A stretch of 64,000 bases of DNA, from assembly GCA_051891935.1 (NCBI GenBank), contig JBJFFR010000183.1:1-64000 (forward strand), read 5' to 3'. Position 1 is the stretch's first letter. The number at the start of each line of letters is the position of its first letter. The notes below the pieces were generated by a model that worked only from the letters and a program-made list of their open reading frames with translations, was not told where the DNA came from and did not search any database. The DNA comes from UMGS363 sp051891935. GTDB taxonomy: Bacteria > Bacillota > Clostridia > Oscillospirales > Ruminococcaceae. Positions 18,074 through 24,041 of this stretch are shown here, in pieces. The translations under genes and the position numbers were made by a program.

Positions 18074-19402
18074 ATGGAGCTTATCACAAAAAGACCAAAG
18101 GGAACGCAGGACGTTAAGCCGTCCGATGTCTACAAGTGGCACACGGTTGAGCAGATTGCCGCTGAAACGGCAGAATGCTACGGCTTTAAGGAGATACGTT
18201 TCCCGACTTTCGAGAACACAAAGCTTTTTAAGCGCAGCGTAGGCGATTCGACCGACGTTGTACAGAAGGAAATGTATGGAGTTACCGCAAAAAGCTCCGC
18301 TAACGGCAAGGACGATGATGACTTCACGCTCCGTCCCGAGGGCACGGCAGGAGCAGCAAGAGCTGTTCTTGAAAACGGTATGCTTTCGGACGCACTTCCG
18401 CAGAAGGTCTACTACAACATTTCCTGCTTCAGACATGAAAAGCCGCAGGCTGGCAGGCTCCGTGAATTCCACCAGTTCGGCGCAGAAATGTACGGAAGTG
18501 CTTCACCTGCAGCAGATGCGGAAATGATAGCGATGGTTGACGCTTTCCTCCGCCGCCTTGGAATAAAGGGAGTTGCGCTCAACATCAATTCTATCGGCTG
18601 TCCGAAGTGCCGCAGCGAATATCACAAGGCACTAAAGAGCTATTTTGAAGGCAGAAAGGACGAGCTTTGCGGAACCTGTCGGGAAAGACTTGAAAAGAAT
18701 CCGATGCGAATCCTCGACTGCAAGAGCCCTATCTGTCAGGACATTGCAAAGGATGCGCCGGTTATCCTTGACTATCTCTGCGAGGACTGCAGCAGCCACT
18801 TTGAAAAGCTGAAAAAGAACCTTACGGCGATGAATATTGAATTCACCGTAAATCCGAAGATCGTAAGAGGTCTTGACTATTACACAAAGACGGTTTTTGA
18901 GTTCGTTACAACGAGCATAGGTGCGCAGGGAACAGTCTGCGGCGGCGGACGTTATGACGGACTTATCGAGCAGCTCGGAGGAAACCCGACGCCTGCTCTC
19001 GGTTTTGCGATGGGCATCGAGCGTCTTATCATGACTATGGAAAATCAGGGCTGCGATTTTATCGAGCCGAAGAAATGCGCTCTCTACATTGCTGCAATGG
19101 ATGAGGCTGCGCTTGAAAAGGCGATCGTTCTGACAAAGACTCTCCGTGATGACGGTATCTGGGCGGAATACGATCTTGCAGGACGAGGAGTTAAGGCACA
19201 GATGAAGTATGCCGACAAGCTTGGTGCAGATTTCACCATGGTACTCGGCAGCAACGAGCTTGAAAGCGGCAAAGCACAGCTCAAAAATATGGAAACTGGT
19301 GAAAAGGTCGATATTTCCCTCGGTGACAGCTTCCTTGATGATTTTTCCAACATCTCGGTTGCAAATATGTTCAGCGGTGTGCTGGATGATATTAATCTTT
19401 GA
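18074..19402 (+). CDS. hisS: Histidine--tRNA ligase
   Basis: 442 residues. Class II synthetase: RPKGTQDVKPSD at the N-terminus, motif 2 (CFRHEKPQAGRLREFHQFG), the HisA motif (RGLDYYTKTVFEF), motif 3 (GFAMGIERLI) and a C-terminal anticodon domain. It charges tRNA-His in the cytoplasm. The ATG at 18074 is preceded by AAAAGGAG; the longer TTG reading would begin inside the T-box terminator. A cysteine-rich insertion (CPKCRSEYH, CGTCRERL, CEDCSS) looks like a zinc-binding variant seen in many Firmicutes. The next ORF overlaps its stop codon. Confidence 0.97.
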   Translation: MELITKRPKGTQDVKPSDVYKWHTVEQIAAETAECYGFKEIRFPTFENTKLFKRSVGDSTDVVQKEMYGVTAKSSANGKDDDDFTLRPEGTAGAARAVLENGMLSDALPQKVYYNISCFRHEKPQAGRLREFHQFGAEMYGSASPAADAEMIAMVDAFLRRLGIKGVALNINSIGCPKCRSEYHKALKSYFEGRKDELCGTCRERLEKNPMRILDCKSPICQDIAKDAPVILDYLCEDCSSHFEKLKKNLTAMNIEFTVNPKIVRGLDYYTKTVFEFVTTSIGAQGTVCGGGRYDGLIEQLGGNPTPALGFAMGIERLIMTMENQGCDFIEPKKCALYIAAMDEAALEKAIVLTKTLRDDGIWAEYDLAGRGVKAQMKYADKLGADFTMVLGSNELESGKAQLKNMETGEKVDISLGDSFLDDFSNISVANMFSGVLDDINL

Positions 19403-19911
19403 TCGTGGAATATCCGAGAAGAAAACCGAACAGGCTAAAAGGGTATGATTACAGCGGAAACGGAACGTATTTTATTACAATATGCACCCGAGACCGTGAA
19501 TGTATTTTATCGGATATAAATGTAGGGGACGGGTTTCCCGTCCCGATTCTCACGGATTACGGCAGAGTATCCGATAGATTTATTAATTTTATCACAGAAA
19601 AGTTTCATACTGTATTTGTTGATAAATATGTTATAATGCCAAATCATATCCATCTTCTATTGGTTGTACAAAATTCGGACATTACCGCAGGCGGGACGGG
19701 AAACCCGTCCCCTACAATTGGGAATGTCGTTGGCTGGTTGAAATATCAGATAACCAAACAAATCAATGATATCCGCGGCATAGCCGGACAAAAAATTTTT
19801 CAGCGTTCCTATCACGACCACATTATCAGAAACGAAAAAGATTTTCAGATGATATGGAAATATATTGACGAAAACCCTTTGAAATGGGAGAGTGACTGCT
19901 TTTATGTGTGA
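19399..19911 (+). mobile_element. REP-associated tyrosine transposase (RAYT, Y1_Tnp/HUH family)
   Basis: About 170 residues. The HUH motif is in MPNHIHLLLVV, the catalytic tyrosine is probably in SYHDHIIRNEKDF, and YFITICTRDRE is the family N-terminal pattern. RAYTs cut and mobilise REP hairpins. Reading starts at TTG 19399, overlapping the hisS stop by four bases (GTG 19405 is an alternative). Two REP-like hairpins in inverted orientation (19521-19544 and 19693-19716) are embedded in the coding frame, each headed by GTAG. The gene sits between hisS and aspS and overlaps the next ORF by eight bases. Confidence 0.88.
19521..19716. repeat. Inverted pair of REP-like sequences inside the RAYT gene
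   Basis: 19521-19544 and 19693-19716 are perfect 24-bp inverse copies of each other, 148 bp apart. Each contains GTAG followed by a GGGACGGG...CCCGTCCC hairpin, which is the layout of a REP unit with its GTAG recognition head. Both are read through by the RAYT frame. Confidence 0.85.
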
Positions 19912-20398
19912 AGAGATCAATGAAGCCGAAAGGAAGCGAGAAAAGAGATTGCTGCGACAGAAATGGTTTGCTGCGATTTTGCTTATACTGGTTTTCGCCG
20001 TTCCTGCGGTTGTTATATTTGCCGATTCCTATGCAAGCTGGCATTTCTTTACAAAAAATCGCATCAAAGAGCTTGAACAGATATTTTCGGTGACTTTTCC
20101 CGAGGACACCGCGTTTGAGCGATACTCCCTTCAGGCAGGTTGTTGCCACACCCTTTATATCACGGGAATCGCTTCTCCGGAGGATTTCTGCCGTGACTGC
20201 ATAAATGGCAACATCAAATCTATGACTGATTTCCTTGCACAAAGTGTAGATGAAATACCGATAAAATCATGGTATGACGGCAGCCGCAGAAAAGCTGATT
20301 TTATGTGCAGTTATGATATGCCGAACAGCTACTCTACGACCGATGTATATTTCTTAAAAAACGAAAACGGCAGTTATGACGTTATATTTATAAAATAA
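19904..20398 (+). CDS. Small membrane-anchored protein, function unknown
   Basis: 164 residues from the ATG at 19904 (a GTG at 19892 is possible but lies on top of the ribosome site). A basic, charged N-terminus (EAERKREKRLLRQKW) is followed by one hydrophobic segment (about 23-43) and an extracellular domain of about 120 residues with a CC pair and two further cysteines (CCHTLYITGI; DFCRDCINGN), perhaps disulfide-bonded. No family is recognised. It overlaps the RAYT gene by eight bases and ends 32 bp before aspS, so it is probably co-transcribed with hisS and aspS. Confidence 0.7.
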   Translation: MCEEINEAERKREKRLLRQKWFAAILLILVFAVPAVVIFADSYASWHFFTKNRIKELEQIFSVTFPEDTAFERYSLQAGCCHTLYITGIASPEDFCRDCINGNIKSMTDFLAQSVDEIPIKSWYDGSRRKADFMCSYDMPNSYSTTDVYFLKNENGSYDVIFIK

Positions 20399-20430
20399 TT
20401 ATATAAAATATATTGAAAGGAAGTTTTAAT

Positions 20431-22212
20431 ATGGCAGACACAATGGCAGGTCTTCACCGCACACATTACTGCGGCGAGGTCCTTAAAGCAGGAGAAACGG
20501 TTACGGTCGGCGGCTACGTTGACACGGTAAGAAACAAGGGCGGTATCATTTTCATGGTCGTTCGTGACAGAACGGGTATTGTTCAGCTCACCTTCAACGA
20601 AACAACGGACAAGGAGATATTTGAAAAGGCTGCGTCCTGCCACTCCGAATATGTTGTTATGGCAAAGGGTGAAGTCCGTGAGCGTGAGAGCATAAATGAC
20701 AAGATCGCAACAGGTCATTTTGAGATATTTGTTGACGACCTCCGCATCCTTGCAAAGGCACAGACCCCTCCGTTTGAGATCGTTGACGACACAAACACAA
20801 ACGAGGAGCTTCGTCTTAAATACCGTTACCTTGACCTTCGCCGCAAGAAGCTCCAGGACAACATCATAAAGAGAAGCAAGATTGCAAAGGTCGCAAGAGA
20901 TTACTTTGCGGAGAACGGCTTTATTGAGATCGAAACACCGATGATGATAAAGTCCACTCCCGAGGGCGCAAGAGATTATCTTGTTCCGTCAAGAGTTCAC
21001 CCCGGCAAGTTCTATGCTCTTCCGCAGTCACCGCAGATATACAAGCAGCTGCTTATGATCGCAGGCTTTGACAGATACATTCAGCTTGCTCGCTGCTTCC
21101 GTGATGAGGATCTCCGTGCGGACAGACAGCCAGAATTCACACAGATCGACCTTGAAATGTCCTTTGTTGACACGGAAGACATTATGCAGATGGCTGAAGG
21201 CTTTGTAAAGCGTGAATTCTCCGAGGTTCTCGGCATAGACATCCCGACTCCGCTCCCAAGGCTTACCTATACAGAAGCTATGAACCGCTACGGTTCGGAC
21301 AAGCCTGACACACGTTTTGAAATGGAGATCGTTGACATCACCGATACTGTCAAGGACACCGATTTTGTTGTGTTCAAATCTGCGATCGAAGCAGGCGGTT
21401 CGGTTCGTGCTATCACGGCAAAGAACTCCGCTGCAGCGCTTACAAGAAAAGAGATCGACAAGCTTATCGAACACGCAAAGGGCATTGGAGCAAAGGGTCT
21501 TGCTTACATCCGCTGGAATGATGACGCTCCCAACTGCTCGTTCGGTAAATTCCTCAAGGAAGGCGAGCTTGACGCTATTCTCAAGGCGACAGGAGCAGAA
21601 AAGGGCGATGTAGTTCTTATTGCAGCAGACAAGAACAGCTTTGTTCTTCCGCTTCTCGGTGCGCTTCGTCTTAAAGTTGCAAAGCAGCTTGATATGATCC
21701 CCGAGGGCAAGTTCAACTTCCTCTGGATCACAGAATTCCCGTTCTTTGAATGGAACGAAGAAACACAGCACTGGGACGCTATGCACCACCCGTTCACAAT
21801 GCCGATGGATGAATGCTTACAGTATCTTGACAGCGACCCGAGCAAGGTATTCGCAAAGGCTTACGACCTTGTTCTCAACGGCACGGAGCTTTCGAGCGGT
21901 TCTATTCGTATCACCGACTATGAGCTTCAGCAGAAGATGTTTGAATCGCTCGGACTTACCGATGAAGAGATCGAAGCGAAGTTCGGCTTCCTTGTTGACG
22001 CATACAAGTACGGTGCAGCTCCTCACGGCGGCATGGGAATCGGTCTTGACAGACTTTCTATGATAATGTGCGGCGCAGACAATCTCCGTGACGTACTTGC
22101 ATTCCCAAAGGTACAGAACGCATCCGAGCTTATGTCCTCCTGCCCTGCAGCAGTAGATAAGGAGAGCCTTGATATTCTCGGTATCGCTGTTACGGAAAAG
22201 GAAGAGGATTGA
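20431..22212 (+). CDS. aspS: Aspartate--tRNA ligase
   Basis: 593 residues, the bacterial AspRS length. OB-fold anticodon domain (about 1-105), class II core with motif 2 (ARCFRDEDLRADRQPEFTQIDLEMSF), the bacterial GAD insertion (about 290-420) and motif 3 (GMGIGLDRLSMIM). It charges tRNA-Asp; whether it also charges tRNA-Asn cannot be told from sequence alone. The ATG at 20431 follows AAAGGAAG. hisS and aspS are often neighbours in Firmicutes; here they are separated by the RAYT and a small membrane gene. The stop is followed within three bases by a TAATGCG array. Confidence 0.97.
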   Translation: MADTMAGLHRTHYCGEVLKAGETVTVGGYVDTVRNKGGIIFMVVRDRTGIVQLTFNETTDKEIFEKAASCHSEYVVMAKGEVRERESINDKIATGHFEIFVDDLRILAKAQTPPFEIVDDTNTNEELRLKYRYLDLRRKKLQDNIIKRSKIAKVARDYFAENGFIEIETPMMIKSTPEGARDYLVPSRVHPGKFYALPQSPQIYKQLLMIAGFDRYIQLARCFRDEDLRADRQPEFTQIDLEMSFVDTEDIMQMAEGFVKREFSEVLGIDIPTPLPRLTYTEAMNRYGSDKPDTRFEMEIVDITDTVKDTDFVVFKSAIEAGGSVRAITAKNSAAALTRKEIDKLIEHAKGIGAKGLAYIRWNDDAPNCSFGKFLKEGELDAILKATGAEKGDVVLIAADKNSFVLPLLGALRLKVAKQLDMIPEGKFNFLWITEFPFFEWNEETQHWDAMHHPFTMPMDECLQYLDSDPSKVFAKAYDLVLNGTELSSGSIRITDYELQQKMFESLGLTDEEIEAKFGFLVDAYKYGAAPHGGMGIGLDRLSMIMCGADNLRDVLAFPKVQNASELMSSCPAAVDKESLDILGIAVTEKEED

Positions 22213-22214
22213 TC

Positions 22215-22335
22215 TAATGCGTAATGCACTGCGAAGCTGGGCATCGTAATTGCGTAATTATTTTCAGCCGAAAGCATTTTTTCAATATACAAAACACGCC
22301 GTTCACGGTTTTATTGATCGTGAACGGCGATTTTA
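22215..22335. repeat. Left inverted repeat and hairpin of the 22.2-24.05 kb island
   Basis: 22221-22259 is a perfect 39-bp inverse of 23990-24028 on the far side of the toxin/XRE block. Inside lies an 11-bp perfect hairpin (22297-22307/22319-22329) that also occurs at the right side (23931-23965). The hairpin may serve as the aspS terminator, although the T tract after it is weak. Confidence 0.85.
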
Positions 22336-22353
22336 ATAAATCGGATAAAACAA

Positions 22354-22382
22354 TTGACAAAAGCCTATGTAACTGATAAAAT
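22354..22382 (+). promoter_or_regulatory. Promoter of toxin mRNA, unit 1
   Basis: Near-consensus: TTGACA (22354-22359), 17-bp spacer, TAAAAT (22377-22382). The predicted transcript begins close to a GGTATG/CATACC hairpin (22386-22399). Confidence 0.85.
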
Positions 22383-22446
22383 AATGGTATGGGCATACCT
22401 AAACGGTAGGCGGTCAATCTTTGCTCCCTGAAAGGGGGGCGTTGCT

Positions 22447-22533
22447 ATGGGCGTTCTTGAAGTTTTAACTCTCGGACTACTTATTTGCGCTGTAATACAG
22501 CTAATGCAAAATAGCAATAACAAAAAGAAATAA
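22447..22533 (+). CDS. Putative type I holin-like toxin peptide, copy 1
   Basis: 28 residues: MGVLEVLTLGLLICAV followed by IQLMQNSNNKKK. One hydrophobic helix with a polar, lysine-ended tail, the pattern of TxpA/BsrG-type 'putative holin-like toxins' that damage the membrane. The Shine-Dalgarno GGGGGG (22434-22439) is locked in a hairpin, GCTCCCT-GAAA-GGGGGGC (22423-22440), with a GAAA loop. An upstream segment (22405-22415) can pair over 11 bases with the 3' UTR (22587-22597). A convergent antisense RNA overlaps its 3' end. The coding sequence is identical in copy 2. Family assignment is by pattern; toxicity is inferred. Confidence 0.8.
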   Translation: MGVLEVLTLGLLICAVIQLMQNSNNKKK

Positions 22534-22612
22534 CCGCCCCAGCTTCGAAATGCGGCGGTTAATCTTTCGCTTAAAGTTTCGGGAGCGACCGTCTATCGGT
22601 ATTGCTCTCTTT
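22520..22612 (-). ncRNA. Predicted antisense RNA antitoxin, unit 1
   Basis: A consensus minus-strand promoter (22619-22647) should start an RNA near 22612 that runs back through the toxin 3' UTR. The hairpin AACCGCC (22532-22538)/GGCGGTT (22554-22560), read on the minus strand, is followed by a T-rich stretch (TTTCTTTTTGTT), a good terminator at the toxin stop codon. Predicted length is about 80-95 nt, fully complementary to the toxin mRNA 3' end. Confidence 0.75.
22581..22609 (+). terminator. Toxin mRNA 3' hairpin, unit 1
   Basis: GGGAGC (22581-22586) pairs with GCTCTC (22604-22609), with ACCG/CGGT inside, then a T-rich tail. It contains the 3' partner of the 5'-3' long-range pairing. Confidence 0.6.
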
Positions 22613-22618
22613 ATAGTT

Positions 22619-22647
22619 ATTATAATCGCTTTTAACTGATATGTCAA
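22619..22647 (-). promoter_or_regulatory. Antisense promoter, unit 1
   Basis: On the minus strand: TTGACA (22642-22647), 17-bp spacer, TATAAT (22619-22624): a perfect consensus sigma-A promoter. Confidence 0.88.
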
Positions 22648-22697
22648 GATAAAAATCCTCTTTTTCAACGGCGATTTTAATAAATCGGATAAAACAA

Positions 22698-22726
22698 TTG
22701 ACAAAAGCCTATGTAACTGATAAAAT
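22698..22726 (+). promoter_or_regulatory. Promoter of toxin mRNA, unit 2
   Basis: TTGACA (22698-22703), 17-bp spacer, TAAAAT (22721-22726), identical to unit 1. Confidence 0.85.
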
Positions 22727-22790
22727 AATGGTATGGGCATACCTAAACGGTAGGCGGTCAATCTTTGCTCCCTGAAAGGGGGGCGTTGCT

Positions 22791-22877
22791 ATGGGCGTTC
22801 TTGAAGTTTTAACTCTCGGACTACTTATTTGCGCTGTAATACAGCTAATGCAAAATAGCAATAACAAAAAGAAATAA
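22791..22877 (+). CDS. Putative type I holin-like toxin peptide, copy 2
   Basis: 28 residues, identical in protein and DNA to the copy 344 bp upstream. The same sequestered Shine-Dalgarno hairpin lies at 22767-22784, and the same long-range pairing can form between 22749-22759 and 22929-22939. The 3' UTR and antisense region differ from unit 1 (for example the loop after CCAGCTTC), so each antisense RNA may prefer its own mRNA, although the shared coding part could still cross-pair. An XRE gene on the same strand starts about 255 bp downstream. Confidence 0.8.
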   Translation: MGVLEVLTLGLLICAVIQLMQNSNNKKK

Positions 22878-22953
22878 CCGCCCCAGCTTCCAACTCGGCG
22901 GTTATTCTTACACCTAAAATTTGGGAGCGACCGTCTATCGGTATGCCCTCTTT
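22864..22953 (-). ncRNA. Predicted antisense RNA antitoxin, unit 2
   Basis: It starts downstream of the minus-strand promoter at 22960-22988 and ends at the AACCGCC/GGCGGTT hairpin (22876-22882/22897-22903) followed on the minus strand by a T-rich run. Same design as unit 1, with a changed hairpin loop. Confidence 0.72.
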
Positions 22954-22959
22954 ATATTT

Positions 22960-22988
22960 ATTATAATCGCTTTTAACCGATATGTCAA
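22960..22988 (-). promoter_or_regulatory. Antisense promoter, unit 2
   Basis: On the minus strand: TTGACA (22983-22988), 17-bp spacer, TATAAT (22960-22965), perfect consensus and preserved although the surrounding bases differ from unit 1. Confidence 0.88.
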
Positions 22989-23059
22989 GAGAAAAAATTT
23001 CTTTTTCATTCAATCAACCGTCAGTTGATTTTTTAGGAAGGAATTAAACTGACATTCGT

Positions 23060-23089
23060 TTGACATTTTGGGTTTTTATATGCTAAAAT
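23060..23089 (+). promoter_or_regulatory. Promoter of the XRE/15-residue-repeat gene
   Basis: TTGACA (23060-23065), 18-bp spacer, TAAAAT (23084-23089), 43 bp before the ATG. Confidence 0.75.
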
Positions 23090-23132
23090 AAAGTCAACAA
23101 AAGCTTTTGATTTTTAAAAAAGGAATGAAAAT

Positions 23133-23915
23133 ATGAATATCAGCATAGGTGAAAATATCAAAACTCTTCGCAAAAAAATGGATGTCGGTCAGGACGTGCT
23201 TGCGAACGCTGTCAGCGTTTCCGTTCAGGCAGTTTCAAAATGGGAAACGGGACAATCGCTGCCCGATGTTGGAATAATCCCCGATATCGCAGCGTTCTTC
23301 GGAGTGAGTATTGACAGTCTTTTCTTCGGAGAAGCCGCAGACTGTACAAAATCGGACAGGCTTTCTCTTCCCGATGATGACAAGCTCTATATTGTTCAGG
23401 TTCGTAACGGCGAAATTCTTGACAGAGAAAAATGGGACAGAAATTCACACATAAAGCTCGCCGTTGAGGATTTCAAGGGTACGCTCCACGCCGAGATATG
23501 GGGCAGTGCGGACATAAAGGGAGATGTTGGAGGAAATGTGAATGCCGGTGACGGTGTTGCCTGTCAGAATGTAGGCGGAGATGTAAATTCAGGCAGCAGT
23601 ACAGCTTGTCAGAACGTCAGCGGAGATATAAATTGCGGCGACAGTGTAAACTGCGGAAATGTCGGCGGTGGAATAAATTGCGGCGACAGTATAAACTGTG
23701 GGAATGTTGGTGGAGAAATAAACGCAGGCGACAGTGTGAACTGCGGAAATGTCAGCGGTTCGGTAAGTGCAAACAACCGTATCCGCTGCGGAAATATTTT
23801 CGATTGTCAAAAGATATCCTGTGAAACGCTCTATGCCGAGGGCAGTATAGAATGTGGTTCGATCGAATGCGGCGGAGATATCCACACAGGGGAAAAAATA
23901 AATGGGGTGAACTGA
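23133..23915 (+). CDS. XRE regulator fused to Cys-ended 15-residue repeats
   Basis: 260 residues. Residues 1-65 are a Cro/C1 helix-turn-helix (VSVSVQAVSKWETGQSLPDV). Residues about 75-129 form a linker domain. Residues 130-219 are six perfect-length 15-residue repeats of the form GNVGGxINxGDSVNC, each ending in cysteine, followed by a Cys-rich tail (IRCGNIFDCQKISC; IECGSIECGGD). The repeats resemble a right-handed beta-helix of the bactofilin or polymer-forming kind, and stacked cysteines could bind metal or sense redox state. It lies inside the inverted-repeat island after the two toxins. An AAAGGAATG site precedes the ATG. Function is inferred from domains only. Confidence 0.85.
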   Translation: MNISIGENIKTLRKKMDVGQDVLANAVSVSVQAVSKWETGQSLPDVGIIPDIAAFFGVSIDSLFFGEAADCTKSDRLSLPDDDKLYIVQVRNGEILDREKWDRNSHIKLAVEDFKGTLHAEIWGSADIKGDVGGNVNAGDGVACQNVGGDVNSGSSTACQNVSGDINCGDSVNCGNVGGGINCGDSINCGNVGGEINAGDSVNCGNVSGSVSANNRIRCGNIFDCQKISCETLYAEGSIECGSIECGGDIHTGEKINGVN

Positions 23916-23928
23916 GATTTTATACAAA

Positions 23929-23975
23929 ACACGCCGTTCACGGTTTTATTGATCGTGAACGGCGTGTTCGTTTTT
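23929..23975 (+). terminator. Terminator of the XRE gene, shared with the convergent ppk side
   Basis: Stem ACACGCCGTTCACG/CGTGAACGGCGTGT (about 23929-23967) followed by a T-rich run on the plus strand; A-rich on the other side, so possibly bidirectional. Confidence 0.8.
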
Positions 23976-23989
23976 ATTATTATCAAATC

Positions 23990-24041
23990 AATTACGCAAT
24001 TACGATGCCCAGCTTCGCAGTGCATTACGAATTACGCATTA
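23990..24041. repeat. Right inverted repeat of the island with heptamer end
   Basis: Inverse of 22215-22259 with one extra heptamer. Its outer TAATGCG/TAATTCG array supplies the last codons and the TAA stop of the minus-strand ppk gene. Confidence 0.88.

Larger units (their letters stand above)
22323..22999. repeat. 344-bp tandem duplication of the toxin-antitoxin unit
   Basis: Unit 1 begins at 22323 and unit 2 at 22667. The first 220 or so bases (promoter, 5' UTR, toxin gene) are identical; the downstream antisense region differs at scattered positions while promoter boxes, stems and the 11-nt pairing segment are kept. Unit 2 ends near 22999. Confidence 0.92.
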
